Shown: positions 26,680 through 36,131 of the stretch, one piece after another
How positions within the stretch are numbered: the stretch's first letter is position 1
Layout: each line of letters starts with the position of its first letter
Assembly: GCF_003046795.1 (NCBI RefSeq)
Contig: NZ_PZKN01000021.1
Span: 20,462 to 84,461, forward strand
Direction of reading: 5' to 3'
Origin: Desulfonatronum sp. SC1
GTDB taxonomy: Bacteria > Desulfobacterota > Desulfovibrionia > Desulfovibrionales > Desulfonatronaceae
Length of the DNA stretch: 64,000 bases
The notes under the pieces: model-generated
What the model was told of the DNA's origin: nothing
Database searches by the model: none
The model's input: only the letters and a program-made list of their open reading frames with translations
Translations under genes and position numbers: made by a program

Positions 26680-28296
26680 ATGAGCAGCTTGGACGGGTTT
26701 CGCGACTTGGATTTCATGGAACAGATCGTCCTGCTCGGGGATGTCCAAGCCAAGGCAGACGGCGCGGCGATTGCCGAGCTTCGTGAATTGTTCGTTACGC
26801 CGGTGGGGGACCGGGCGGTGGATACCATGTTGCGTAAGGTTTTGCGAGAACTGTTGTTGCGGCATCCGAAGGAACTGGTCGGCGGGCTCAACGCGGAGAG
26901 CCTGGAACTGGCCAGATTTTGTGTGGTCCTGTCAGGTGAAGCGCGTTTGGCCGAGGCGATGGCCCCGTTGATGGAGTTGGTTCGAGCCTGGCGGGAAGAC
27001 CGTGAGGCGCTACATGACTGTCTGATCGCCCTGGGCCGGATCGGTGACCACGCCGCAGTGCCGGTATTTCGGGAGAATCTCGTTCATGAAGACGATTTTA
27101 TCGCCTGCGCCTGTGTCTCAAACCTCGGGATTTTTGGCGATCAAATTTGCCAACCGCGTCTGGAGGCCATGATCAACGCCAATGAAGCTCCGGAGCGGTC
27201 CGGAGAATGTCTGGCCACCACCTGGGTTGCCGTGGAGGCGCTGTTGGCACTGGACTCGGACAATGCGCTGGCCTACCTGGCCTCCAAGATCCACCACGCC
27301 AATCCCACTGCCCGCCGTTTGATTCAGCAAGGGTTGGTGCATAAGGGCGACCGCGCCGTTCCATTTCTGACGGATCTGCTGGGTAGGACGGAGGATACGG
27401 ATGAAAAAATCCTCCTGGCCAATGCCCTGGGGTACATCGGATACAGAGCGGTGGCGAACGACCTGATCGACGCTCTGGAATCGGGACGGCTGGGAACCGC
27501 CAATGAGCGGTTTGCCGGTTACGAGGCTTTGGGGCGGATTCCGGGCATGAAGAGCATTGTTTTTCTTCAGGGGGCGTTGTGGCGGGAAACCGATCCTTTG
27601 GTACTCCTTGCTATTGTAAAAGGGTTGGACGGGTTGAGCGTCGATGCCGTGGCTCAAGGTGTTGCCAAGGACATTGAGGCCCGGCTCGCCGAAACTTCGG
27701 AGGCTGTCAGGCCCGTATTGAGGGCCGTGGCGACCTCGGGGGCGGGGACTTTGTTCGCGGCCCTGGCCTGCCTGCCGGGCTGCGGTCCGTTGGTGCTGGA
27801 GATGGCCGCTTTGGATGCGGATGCATTGACCAGGGAAGCTCTTGCTCAAAGCCTTTCAGCGCGGGGGATGGGACGGGAAGCGGAGGCGCTCCGTCTGTCC
27901 GGGGCCACGGACGAAGGGTCGTGGCATCGGAAGCGGATGCTGGCCGTGGACGACTCCGAGGCCATGCGCTCCTTTTACGCCCAATTCGGGTCTTTCGCCG
28001 GATATGACGTCCAAACCGCGGAGAACGGTCGAGTGGCTTTGGATATGGTGGAGAGCGGGGATGAGTTCGATCTGGTGGTGGTGGATATGAACATGCCGGT
28101 GATGGACGGAATCGAGCTGGCCACCAAACTGCGGGCCATGCCGGAGCTGGCCGCCTTGCCGATCCTGATGGCCACCACGGAGTCTTCCAAGTCCCAGGCT
28201 CGCATCGCCAGGAACGCCGGGGTGAATACGTTCGTCGTCAAGCCCTTCACACATGATCAACTGCGGGAAAAGATCGTCAACCTGGTTGGAAACTGA
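26680..28296 (+). CDS. HEAT-repeat protein fused to a receiver domain
   Basis: A 538-residue response regulator with a long helical HEAT-like repeat region (about 1-420) followed by a C-terminal receiver (about 425-538). Repeat units recur about every 30 residues, for example LIALGRIGDHAAVPVFRENL and LANALGYIGYRAVANDLIDA. The receiver is intact: AVDDSEAMRSF, phosphoacceptor in VVVDMNMPVMDG, and lysine in FVVKPF. There is no DNA-binding or enzyme domain, so output is probably by protein binding through the HEAT part. ATG 26680 has aaggag five bases upstream. It converges with the next kinase, with three bases between stops. Confidence 0.85.
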   Translation: MSSLDGFRDLDFMEQIVLLGDVQAKADGAAIAELRELFVTPVGDRAVDTMLRKVLRELLLRHPKELVGGLNAESLELARFCVVLSGEARLAEAMAPLMELVRAWREDREALHDCLIALGRIGDHAAVPVFRENLVHEDDFIACACVSNLGIFGDQICQPRLEAMINANEAPERSGECLATTWVAVEALLALDSDNALAYLASKIHHANPTARRLIQQGLVHKGDRAVPFLTDLLGRTEDTDEKILLANALGYIGYRAVANDLIDALESGRLGTANERFAGYEALGRIPGMKSIVFLQGALWRETDPLVLLAIVKGLDGLSVDAVAQGVAKDIEARLAETSEAVRPVLRAVATSGAGTLFAALACLPGCGPLVLEMAALDADALTREALAQSLSARGMGREAEALRLSGATDEGSWHRKRMLAVDDSEAMRSFYAQFGSFAGYDVQTAENGRVALDMVESGDEFDLVVVDMNMPVMDGIELATKLRAMPELAALPILMATTESSKSQARIARNAGVNTFVVKPFTHDQLREKIVNLVGN

Positions 28297-28299
28297 CCG

Positions 28300-30813
28300 T
28301 CACGACTTTTCCCGGAGCCGTTCGGCCGTGGTGGCGGCCTCGTGCTGAAAGGCTTCCCACTCCCGTTGAAGATCCGCTCTCGCTTGGCTGGTTTTTTCCC
28401 AGTCCTGTTCATGTATGGCGTACATGACCTGGATGCAACAATCGCGCATGCGCTCCGCGCCAATGTCGGAGCAGGCCCCCTTCAAGCGATGGGCCGCCTT
28501 CCCGATTTCCGGATACTGGGAGGCCAGCAGGCTCTCCAGGGCACTCATGTCGTTGGGAGTCTCGTGCAAAAAAACCTGGAGCATTTCCAGGGTCATTTCC
28601 AGGTCTTCGTCGTAGCGCTTCAAAGCGTCCTGGTGATTGAAGACCTGGGAGGTCGAAGCGTCCACGTCCGCGGTCCTTTCCTCGACGACCGGGGAGCCGG
28701 AGAGGCTTGGTCGTAAATATCTGTTGAGCATGGCTACGAATTCTTTTTTGGCAAAGGGCTTGGCTAGGTAGTCGGTCATCCCGGCAGCCAGACATTTTTC
28801 CCGGTCTCCCTCCATGGCATTGGCGGTCAAGGCGATGATCGGGATGCCCCCCCCATTTCTGTCCTGCTCCATTTCCCGAATCCATCGCGTAGCCTCGTAG
28901 CCGTCCATGATCGGCATTTGGCAATCCATGAGCACCAGATCGAAGCGCCGGGTGGCGATCATTTCCACGGCCTCTTTGCCGTTGACGGCGGTGGAGGTCG
29001 TCAACCCCATTTTTTTAAGAATGGCGACAACGGATTTGCGGTTGATGGGGTGATCCTCCGCCAGAAGAATATCCACGTCGGCCCACTGTTCGCCAGACTT
29101 TGAACAAACCGGCGTTGGAATCGGGCTGGGAACGGCGGCGGGTTCCTCTTCAAGGAAGATTTTTACGGGAGGTGCGGCTTGGGGATCTGGGCTAGACCGG
29201 GAGCGTAGCGTGGCCTGGATGGGCGGAACTTCATTCTGAACACCGGGCTGGTCGCCCAAGGGCAGTTCCAGATCAAAGGAGAAGGAGGAACCCGCGCCCA
29301 GGGTGCTTTCCACCGTCAGCTTACCGCCCATGGCCTGGACCAGTTGCTTACTGATGGCCAGTCCCAGCCCTGCGCCACCGTATTGGCGGGTAGAGCTGGA
29401 ATCGGCCTGGGTGAAATGATCGAAAATTTCTTGCAGCTTTTCCGGGGCGACCCCGATACCCGTGTCCTGGACCGAAAAATGAAAGACAGCGTTCGATCCC
29501 GTGGTGCGTTTGCAGGATATCTCCAGGAGGACATGCCCCGTGTCCGTAAATTTGACCGCGTTCCAGCCAAGGTTGAAGAGAATCTGGCGCAATCGCAGGT
29601 TGTCTCCCAGAACCATACGCGGGGCACGCACGTCGTAGCGCGAGATGATCTCGATCCGTTTGTCCTTGGCCCGGGCGGAGAGGATGGCCGTAAGTTGGCC
29701 CAGTTCCTGTTCCAGGTCGAACTCCCGAGCGGCCAGCTCCAGCTTGCCAGCCTCGATTCTTGAAAAATCAAGGGTGTCGTTGATCAGACCCAACAGGGAC
29801 TCAGCCGAGACCGCGGCCATGTTGATGTATTCGATTTGTTCCGGGGTCGTCGTTGTGTCGCGCAGCAGTTCCATCATGCTGACAACGCCGTTGAGGGGGG
29901 TGCGCAGTTCGTGGCTCATGTTGGCCAGAAACTGGCTTTTGGCGATGTTGGCCTGCCTAGCCGCCTCGGCCAGCCTGTGGGCCTGCTCGGTTTCGTCGGC
30001 CAAATGGATATTGGCGGCCTCCAGGGCGTTCATGGATTTGCGCAACTCGACTTGGGTGGTGCGCAGGTTGGCCACCATTTCGTTGAACGTGGCAGCCAGC
30101 AGACCTATTTCGTCACGGGAACGGACGTCGGCTCGATGATGCAGTTCTCCGTGGGAGACCATGCGGGCCGTGTCGGTCAGGTTGAGGACGGGACGGGAGA
30201 GAGCCCTGGCCAGGACGTAGGTCGCCCCGGTGGCCAGAAGAATGATGGCCGCGGACCAGAAGATGGATCGGTGGATCAGTTCGGTTATGGCCTCCTGGAT
30301 GTGGACCGTGGAGATCCCCAGCACGACGTGCCACTGCTGCTGGCCGATGCGAACTGGATGTACAAGCAAAATGCCGGTTTTTCCTTCCAGCCCGAGATCC
30401 TGCTCCTGAAGGGTCAAGGGCTTTCCGGTTAGCAGTTCCTTTGGGACGGCATCGCCATAAGCCGAGCGGTCATGGGCCATGTAAACGGCGCCCTGAGGAT
30501 TGACCACCCTGGCCGTGACGATACCTCCCGGTTGATCTCGGCCCAGGTCGTGCAGAAATTCTTCCAGGTAGGCCCAGTTCAGGGAGCCGAAGGCGTTGTG
30601 GGTGATGGACGCGATGGTCCGGGCCGTGATTTCCACCGAGCTGAGCAGCTGGTTGGTCATGGCCCGGCTTTCCAGTTTGACCGTAATCACGGTGCCCACG
30701 GCGATGGTCAGTAGCAACAGGAGCAGAACGGGAAAGACGATCTTGTGAAAAATGGACACCCGGATTTTAAAATTCCGGGCGGAATCCGATGCTGTTTGCT
30801 CGTTATCGGCCAC
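28300..30813 (-). CDS. Membrane-bound hybrid histidine kinase (BarA-like)
   Basis: An 837-residue sensor kinase: transmembrane helix (about 23-48), periplasmic sensor region (about 50-185), second helix (about 188-210), HAMP (about 212-265), coiled coil, HisKA with SHELRTPLNG (His about 302), HATPase (about 405-520), receiver (about 600-720; LMDCQMPIMDG and DYLAKPF) and C-terminal HPt (about 750-835; AAHRLKGACSDIG with the phosphohistidine). All phosphorelay residues are present. It is divergent from nothing nearby and ends facing the HEAT-receiver gene. The metallo-hydrolase gene lies just upstream on the same strand. Confidence 0.9.
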   Translation of the reverse strand: MADNEQTASDSARNFKIRVSIFHKIVFPVLLLLLLTIAVGTVITVKLESRAMTNQLLSSVEITARTIASITHNAFGSLNWAYLEEFLHDLGRDQPGGIVTARVVNPQGAVYMAHDRSAYGDAVPKELLTGKPLTLQEQDLGLEGKTGILLVHPVRIGQQQWHVVLGISTVHIQEAITELIHRSIFWSAAIILLATGATYVLARALSRPVLNLTDTARMVSHGELHHRADVRSRDEIGLLAATFNEMVANLRTTQVELRKSMNALEAANIHLADETEQAHRLAEAARQANIAKSQFLANMSHELRTPLNGVVSMMELLRDTTTTPEQIEYINMAAVSAESLLGLINDTLDFSRIEAGKLELAAREFDLEQELGQLTAILSARAKDKRIEIISRYDVRAPRMVLGDNLRLRQILFNLGWNAVKFTDTGHVLLEISCKRTTGSNAVFHFSVQDTGIGVAPEKLQEIFDHFTQADSSSTRQYGGAGLGLAISKQLVQAMGGKLTVESTLGAGSSFSFDLELPLGDQPGVQNEVPPIQATLRSRSSPDPQAAPPVKIFLEEEPAAVPSPIPTPVCSKSGEQWADVDILLAEDHPINRKSVVAILKKMGLTTSTAVNGKEAVEMIATRRFDLVLMDCQMPIMDGYEATRWIREMEQDRNGGGIPIIALTANAMEGDREKCLAAGMTDYLAKPFAKKEFVAMLNRYLRPSLSGSPVVEERTADVDASTSQVFNHQDALKRYDEDLEMTLEMLQVFLHETPNDMSALESLLASQYPEIGKAAHRLKGACSDIGAERMRDCCIQVMYAIHEQDWEKTSQARADLQREWEAFQHEAATTAERLREKS

Positions 30814-30832
30814 GGGACACCGCCATGCCGGC

Positions 30833-31708
30833 TCAGGCCAGTTCTACCATTTCTCCGGGAACCAGTTCCAGGACCTCCACGTTGGGAGCGCGCTTGGCGG
30901 TGGTGGCCTTGAAGCGCTCCGCGTCCTGTTCCAAGACCGGGAAGGTGGCGTAGTGCTCGGGGATGACGATGCGCGGCTGGATCATGGAGCAGGCGTGGGC
31001 CGCTTCCTCAGGCCCCATGGTAAAGACTCCGCCGATGGGCAAAATGGCGATGTCCGGCTTGTAATAATCTCCGATGATGGTCTTCATGTCGCCCATCAGG
31101 GAGGTGTCCCCGGAGTGGTAGAGACGCAGACCGTTTTCAAAGTCGAAGATATACCCCACAGCCTCGCCCACGAAGCGGTTCGTGCCTTGGAAACCCGTCA
31201 ACTGCGCCCCGGCGGAATGGAACGCCTCGACCATGGTGATCCCGACACCGTCAAAGTCCGCGGTGGCGCCCTTGTTGCCCAGATTGAAAGTCAGGCAGTT
31301 GGCTTTGGGAATCTCGCTCTTGATGAAAAAGCTCAGTTCCCAGGGGGCGATGACCTTGGGATCGTAGGTTTCGATCAGCTCCTTGGCGTCGCCCAGCATG
31401 AAGTGGTCCACATGCCCGTGGGTCCAGACAATGAAATCCACGGACGAAAAACTGCCCTGTTTCTTGTATTTCCCAGGACAGGCCGGACTGGTCATGATCC
31501 AGGGGTCGAAGAGAATCCGTTTGCCGTTGGTGGACACGAACAGGAAACTGCCGTGGCCGAGCCATTCGATGCCGATGGCTCCGGGTTTGCGGCTTTTGGG
31601 GAGAGGTGGGGAGGCTTCTGGGGCAGCCTGGGCCACTGTGGTTCCAAGGCCGACACCGCCGACTGTCAGGCCGATGGTCTGGAAAAATTGTCTGCGGGTT
31701 GTTTTCAT
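30833..31708 (-). CDS. Exported metallo-beta-lactamase-fold hydrolase (UPF0173-like)
   Basis: A 291-residue metal-dependent hydrolase. It begins with a Tat signal: MKTTRRQFFQ, a weakly hydrophobic stretch and an AQA cleavage site near residue 27, so it is likely exported folded. The metal-binding THGHVDH motif lies near residues 99-105; GDTSLMGD and the later PEHYATFP supply further ligands, as in UPF0173 proteins. ATG 31708 gives this signal; the longer frame from 31801 would bury it. The substrate is unknown. Confidence 0.82.
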   Translation of the reverse strand: MKTTRRQFFQTIGLTVGGVGLGTTVAQAAPEASPPLPKSRKPGAIGIEWLGHGSFLFVSTNGKRILFDPWIMTSPACPGKYKKQGSFSSVDFIVWTHGHVDHFMLGDAKELIETYDPKVIAPWELSFFIKSEIPKANCLTFNLGNKGATADFDGVGITMVEAFHSAGAQLTGFQGTNRFVGEAVGYIFDFENGLRLYHSGDTSLMGDMKTIIGDYYKPDIAILPIGGVFTMGPEEAAHACSMIQPRIVIPEHYATFPVLEQDAERFKATTAKRAPNVEVLELVPGEMVELA

Positions 31709-31851
31709 GGGGCTCTCTTGTGGCAAGGCGGAAAGGGAGATGTATGGGATCTCGGTCAAAGGTGACCGGTCGAGTGCCGCGAAGCATGAGTGAATATCCA
31801 CATTTGCATCGGAAGGGGAAATGTCAAGGATTCAGCTCACCTCGATTGAGG

Positions 31852-32505
31852 CTAAAGCCCGAGGTCCTCGTTGATCAGAACGATCTTGATCCGTCCTTTG
31901 GGAAAGGATTTTTCGGTGATTGTCCAGGTGTTGCAGACTCGTTCCGGGCTTTTGCAGTCCTCGCAAAAGCCCGTTTTGACGCAAGGGGTCTTCATTTTCA
32001 GGCGGGCGGCATTGGCCGGGGCGACGAATCCCTTGACCCGGAGCATGGCCTCCTCCACGTCCACGCAGAGCTTGTTGCGCCCCACCATAACCACTACATG
32101 CCGAGGTCCGAAGGTTAGCGCTCCGACCCGGTTGCCGTGCATGTCCAGGTTGATCAACTGGCCGCTTTCGGTCAGTGCGTTGGTCCCGGTGAAGTACAGG
32201 TCGCAAAGCAGGGCTTGACGGCGTAGTTCCTGTTTTTGGCCCTTGCTCAGGGACGGGTCGGAGGTGTCCAGTACCTTCAGCCCCTTGCGCTGTTTCAGGG
32301 CTTCCGTGATGCCGGAAGTGGAAAGGGTCACGGAGCCGCCCCAGGCCACCACCTCGGGATTTACCCCGGGGAGGATCACGTTCAGGACGGTCTCCTTGGC
32401 CTGGGTCAGGGTGTCCACCAGATAGGTCTCGAAATTGTTGCTTTCCAGCCCCTCTTGGGCTTTGTGCAGGCGTTTGCTCCAAAAATGCGTCAAATAGTCG
32501 CTCAT
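31852..32505 (-). CDS. LUD-domain protein with C-terminal cysteine cluster
   Basis: A 217-residue protein of the LUD (LutB/LutC, YkgG) family. Known members help lactate oxidation, but stand-alone versions are poorly understood. Family-type segments are WGGSVTLSTSGITEAL and DLYFTGTNALTESGQLINLD (two adjoining motifs). Near the C-terminus a cysteine cluster, PCVKTGFCEDCKSPERVC, could bind a metal or an iron-sulfur centre. ATG 32505 has ggag eight bases upstream; 32532 is less likely. No lutAB genes are near. Confidence 0.82.
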   Translation of the reverse strand: MSDYLTHFWSKRLHKAQEGLESNNFETYLVDTLTQAKETVLNVILPGVNPEVVAWGGSVTLSTSGITEALKQRKGLKVLDTSDPSLSKGQKQELRRQALLCDLYFTGTNALTESGQLINLDMHGNRVGALTFGPRHVVVMVGRNKLCVDVEEAMLRVKGFVAPANAARLKMKTPCVKTGFCEDCKSPERVCNTWTITEKSFPKGRIKIVLINEDLGL

Positions 32506-32527
32506 AGGGATGCTCCAAAATATTTTG

Positions 32528-32563
32528 TTCACGGTTTACGGTTCAATGGTCACGGTTCAACGG
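32528..32563. repeat. Dispersed repeat, family B, copy 1
   Basis: Short direct repeats of ttcacggtt / ttcaatgg / cacggttcaacgg upstream of the LUD gene. The same words recur at 55905-55927 and as both arms of an inverted repeat inside the kinase gene at 61715-61876. Confidence 0.6.
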
Positions 32564-32623
32564 CTCTGGTTGTCCAGAGTCATGAGGCGGATGCAAAAAG
32601 AAGCTGGGGCAACGTGGTTTGGG

Positions 32624-33037
32624 TCATGGTTCCCAGCGTCCGTTGCCGCGGCGCATTTCAATGTGTTGCACGCGTTTTACGCGTTCCACCCGTCCGCGAT
32701 CACTGATGAAGGAATTGAGCAGCCAGCCCATGAGGCTGATGATCAGCGAGCCGAGCAGGGCGGAGCCGAATCCGGTCACGTGAAAGGAGCCGACCACGTC
32801 GGAGACCATCATCAAGAGCAGGGCGTTGATCACGAACAGAAACAGGCCCATGGTCAGGATGGTCGCGGGCAGGGTCAGGATGATCAGGATCGGGCGCAGG
32901 ATGGCGTTGAGGATGCCGAGTACGGCGGCGGTGGCCAGGGCGGAGAGAAAGCCCGCAGTCTGGATTCCTTCAACCAGATAGGCCGCGGCCAGGATCGCCA
33001 CGGTCAGCATCAGCCAGCGCAGAAATATGCCGGGCAT
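32624..33037 (-). CDS. Small membrane protein, phage-holin IV-like (YvlD family)
   Basis: A 137-residue protein with four hydrophobic helices (about 5-25, 30-50, 54-78 and 88-110) and a basic cytoplasmic tail. It matches the widely conserved YvlD or 'phage holin family 4' membrane proteins, with NAILRPILIILTLPATILT as the characteristic middle part. These are chromosomal proteins of unknown function and do not imply a prophage; none is seen here. ATG 33037 is preceded by gaggag on the minus strand. Confidence 0.8.
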   Translation of the reverse strand: MPGIFLRWLMLTVAILAAAYLVEGIQTAGFLSALATAAVLGILNAILRPILIILTLPATILTMGLFLFVINALLLMMVSDVVGSFHVTGFGSALLGSLIISLMGWLLNSFISDRGRVERVKRVQHIEMRRGNGRWEP

Positions 33038-33056
33038 GGTCGCCTCCTCGTTGGTG

Positions 33057-33422
33057 TCATGGGTGGCGGCGAGCGCTGGGCCGCGCGGGAACGGACAGGA
33101 TGGTCCGGATGTCCTGAAGTTCCTGGATGATTCCGCTGGTCAGCTCATGAACCTGGGCGCTTTCCTTCAACCGGCGTCTGGCGCCGTCGATGGTCAGACC
33201 CTCTTCGTGGAGCAGCTTTTGAATCCTGCGCAACATGGTCATGTCGTCCTGGGTGTAGAGCCGCTGACCTTTCTCGGTGCGCAGGGGGGTCAACTGGGGA
33301 AATTCCGTTTCCCAATAGCGCAGCACGTACGGCTCAAGGTCGAGCTCCCGCGCCGCCTCACCGATGCGCAGGCGTCTGGGCTGTCGAGGCAGTTCAGGAA
33401 GCATCCGGTGGGTGCTGGGCAT
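33057..33422 (-). CDS. MerR-family regulator
   Basis: A 121-residue protein with an N-terminal winged helix-turn-helix (about 17-85: LRIGEAARELDLEPYVLRYW, then TPLRTEKGQRLYTQDD) and a short C-terminal helix. There is no metal- or drug-binding domain. Such small MerR proteins sit after pheT in Desulfovibrio relatives, at the place where E. coli has ihfA. It lies 125 bases after pheT beyond a strong hairpin. Start could be 33422 or 33404. Confidence 0.85.
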   Translation of the reverse strand: MPSTHRMLPELPRQPRRLRIGEAARELDLEPYVLRYWETEFPQLTPLRTEKGQRLYTQDDMTMLRRIQKLLHEEGLTIDGARRRLKESAQVHELTSGIIQELQDIRTILSVPARPSARRHP

Positions 33423-33505
33423 GGCTGGTCCGCTGGATGTAGATTGCGGGAAACTACGATTATGGGGCGCTCACTGATCCAGGCTGTAGCAAGAAAACGG
33501 AGAAA

Positions 33506-33549
33506 GAGCCAGGAGGGAAAGAGAGAATCCTCTCTTCCCCTCCTGGCTC
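33506..33549 (-). terminator. Hairpin at the end of pheT
   Basis: gagccaggaggg (33506-33517) pairs with the complementary ccc..cctcctggctc at 33538-33549, with further pairing of the agaga/tctct parts. The downstream minus-strand sequence is T-rich (tttctccgttttc) but has no long T run. It overlaps the last codons of pheT and may end or reduce transcription before the MerR gene. Confidence 0.55.
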
Positions 33550-35971
33550 AGGAAAAACGGATCGGCAGTCGTTCTTGGAGCTGGGAACAGAGCCCTTGGT
33601 GGAGTTGGTCGATTTCTTCGTTGGTCAGGCTGCGCTCCGGGTGGCGGTAGGTCAGGCGCAGGGTGTGGCGGACCTCGTCGGCTTCCGGTTCTGTTTGGGG
33701 AAGGAAGCGGTCCGCCAGGATCACGTTCTGAAGCAGTTTGATTTCAGAGGACTGAATGGCCTCCAGAATCGCGGCACAGGTGACGTCCAGGGAGCTGATG
33801 ACGGTAACGTCGCGGCGGACCGGAGGATAGGTCGGCAGGGCTGTGAAGCTCTGGACGGATTCGGCCCAGCGGCGCTGGAGCAGGTCCAGGTCGATTTCCG
33901 CCAGGAACAGTTCTCGCCGGGCGTGGCAAGATTCGGCGATGTCCGCCCGAACTTGGCCCAGCCAGCCGCAGGCTTCGCCGTCCAGGAGGATTTCCGCGCA
34001 GGGCAGGCAGATGGAATGGTCGGCCAGGGTCCGGAATGTGGCGGCGGGCAGGCGCAAATGGCGCAGAAGGTGCTCCACCATGCCCTTGAGGTCGAAAATG
34101 TCCACGGAGACTGCTACGGACTCCGTGGGATGGGGCCAGCCTTCGGGATGGCGTTGACCAGTCAAGGCCAAGCCCAGCCGGGAAGGCTCCCGTGCCTCGG
34201 TTTCGGAACCGGAATCAGGCTGGAAGACTACGGCAGTCTCGAAAAGCCGCAGGGTGGTGTTGCCCTGGGTCAGGTTGTGCCGGACGCTTTGCAGCAGGCC
34301 GGGGGCGAGTTGGGGCCGCAGGACATTCTGATCTTCGGAGAGCGGGTTGCGCAGGGCGATGGTCGTCTCGGCGTCGGCCAGGCCCATCAGGGCGAGTTCC
34401 TGGGTGGAGACGAAGCTGTAGTTGACCACCTCGGTCAACCCGAGGCCCTGGCCCCAGGTCTTCACCCGACGGGCAAAGTCGGTTCTGGGAGCCAAGGAGG
34501 CCAGTTGATCCAGGGACTTGGCAGCCCGGGGCAGGACCGCCGGGATCCGGTCCAAGCCGTAGCAACGGCCGACTTCCTCAATCAGGTCCGCTTCCCGCTC
34601 CAGATCCCGGCGGGAGCCGGGCGGAGTGATGTGCCAGAGGGGCTGGTCGTCGTCGGCCACGGCGCAGCCCAGGGCTTGCAGCGTGGTTTTGCAAAAGGCG
34701 TCGTCCAGGGATAGGCCAAGCAGTTTCGCGGCCCGCTGGGGGCGAAAGGAGATACGGGGGGCCTGCCAAGGGCGGGGTTCGTTTTTGGCCACCCCGCGCA
34801 GGATCGTGCCGCCAGCGGTTTCCCGGATCAGGGCCATGGCTCGATCCAGGGCCAGGGTCGAGCCGGGCTGGTCCACTCCGCGCTCGAAGCGGTAGGAGGC
34901 TTCGCTGGACAGGCCCATGCGGCGCGAGGTCTTGCGAATGGAAATGGGATTGAAGACAGCGCATTCCAGAAGAATGTCCGTGGTCGTCTCCGTGACTTCG
35001 GAGTTGGCGCCGCCCATGACCCCGGCCAGGGCCACGGCCTTTTCAGCGTCGTTGATCAGCAGATCGGAGGCCAGCAGGGTGCGCTCGCGGCCGTCCAGGG
35101 TGGTGAAGCGCTGGCCTTCCTCGGCCCGGGCGACCCGGATGGCCGGGCCGGCCAGTTTGGCCAGGTCGAAGGCATGCAGGGGCTGGCCCCACTCCATGAG
35201 AATATAGTTGGTCACGTCCACCACATTGTTGATGGGCCGTTGCCCCACGGCCAGCAGTCGGCGCTTCAGCCACGCCGGGCTGGGAGCGATGCGGATGCCC
35301 TGGATGATTCGGGCTTGATACAAGGGGCAAAGGTCGGGTTCGTCGATGACGATGGACACGGCCTCGGAACACTCCGAGCCTTCCTCGGTCAACCGCGTTT
35401 CCGGCAGGTTCAGGGGAAGATTGAATTCCGCGGCCACCTCTCGGGCCAGACCGAGCACGCTGAGGCAGTCGCCGCGGTTCGGCGTGATGGAGATGTTCAG
35501 GACTTCGTCCTTCAGGTCCAGAACACGCAGCAGGCTGTGTCCCAGGTTGAAGTGGCCTTCCAGAACCATGATCCCATCGCTTTCGTCACCCAGCCCCAGT
35601 TCGATCTCCGAGCAGATCATGCCCTGGGAGGTCTCTCCGCGGATCTCGGTTTCGACGATTTCCTTGCCGTCTGGAAGCACGGTGCCGGGCTTGGCCACGG
35701 CCACGAGTTGCCCCCGTGCCACGTTGGGCGCGCCGCAAACAATGGGCAACGTTTTGACCTGGCCGATATCAACCTTACACAGGCTGAGCCGGTCCGATCG
35801 CGGGTGACGGTCGCACTCAAGGACTCTACCTGCGACTACGTTGGCAAGATGGCCGAAGGGGCGGATGATTTCTTCCACTTCCAGACCAAGCATGGTCAGG
35901 CGGTCGGCCAATTGATCGGCCGTACCTTCATATGGCGTGAACTCGCGCAGCCAGTTCAAACTTAAAAGCAT
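33548..35971 (-). CDS. pheT: Phenylalanyl-tRNA synthetase beta subunit
   Basis: Beta chain of the alpha2-beta2 PheRS. The 807-residue protein has the N-terminal tRNA-binding EMAP-like domain (about 40-150, with VCGAPNVARGQLV), the B3/B4 editing domain (about 215-390), the B5 domain (about 400-475), the catalytic-like core, and a C-terminal FDX-ACB domain (about 710-805, with YPPVRRDVTVI). The start MLLSLNWLREFTPY is the normal one. It is the sixth gene of the thrS operon; 160 bases with a short repeat separate it from pheS. Confidence 0.96.
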   Translation of the reverse strand: MLLSLNWLREFTPYEGTADQLADRLTMLGLEVEEIIRPFGHLANVVAGRVLECDRHPRSDRLSLCKVDIGQVKTLPIVCGAPNVARGQLVAVAKPGTVLPDGKEIVETEIRGETSQGMICSEIELGLGDESDGIMVLEGHFNLGHSLLRVLDLKDEVLNISITPNRGDCLSVLGLAREVAAEFNLPLNLPETRLTEEGSECSEAVSIVIDEPDLCPLYQARIIQGIRIAPSPAWLKRRLLAVGQRPINNVVDVTNYILMEWGQPLHAFDLAKLAGPAIRVARAEEGQRFTTLDGRERTLLASDLLINDAEKAVALAGVMGGANSEVTETTTDILLECAVFNPISIRKTSRRMGLSSEASYRFERGVDQPGSTLALDRAMALIRETAGGTILRGVAKNEPRPWQAPRISFRPQRAAKLLGLSLDDAFCKTTLQALGCAVADDDQPLWHITPPGSRRDLEREADLIEEVGRCYGLDRIPAVLPRAAKSLDQLASLAPRTDFARRVKTWGQGLGLTEVVNYSFVSTQELALMGLADAETTIALRNPLSEDQNVLRPQLAPGLLQSVRHNLTQGNTTLRLFETAVVFQPDSGSETEAREPSRLGLALTGQRHPEGWPHPTESVAVSVDIFDLKGMVEHLLRHLRLPAATFRTLADHSICLPCAEILLDGEACGWLGQVRADIAESCHARRELFLAEIDLDLLQRRWAESVQSFTALPTYPPVRRDVTVISSLDVTCAAILEAIQSSEIKLLQNVILADRFLPQTEPEADEVRHTLRLTYRHPERSLTNEEIDQLHQGLCSQLQERLPIRFS

Positions 35972-35990
35972 GGGGAACCTCGGGGGAGAG

Positions 35991-36022
35991 AATTCAGAAG
36001 TCAGAATTCAGTATTCAGGAGG
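35991..36022. repeat. Dispersed repeat, family D-like, copy 2
   Basis: attcagaagtcag followed by aattcagtattcagg in the pheS-pheT gap. The cagaagtcaga word is shared with the in-frame kinase insert at 61101-61180. It is short, so the relation is tentative. Confidence 0.4.
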
Positions 36023-36131
36023 GCCGAAGACGGAGTGACGTGATCCTGGGGCGGAAGAGTGATTTCCGAGCAAAGAAGACGCGGTCTGTTCTTCACGGTC
36101 CTTAGAGACTGGGCCGGAAAGACTGGCCGGA

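Noticed and set aside
32624..33037. Holin-like gene as evidence of a prophage
   Set aside because: It is a YvlD-type chromosomal membrane protein and no other phage gene is nearby.
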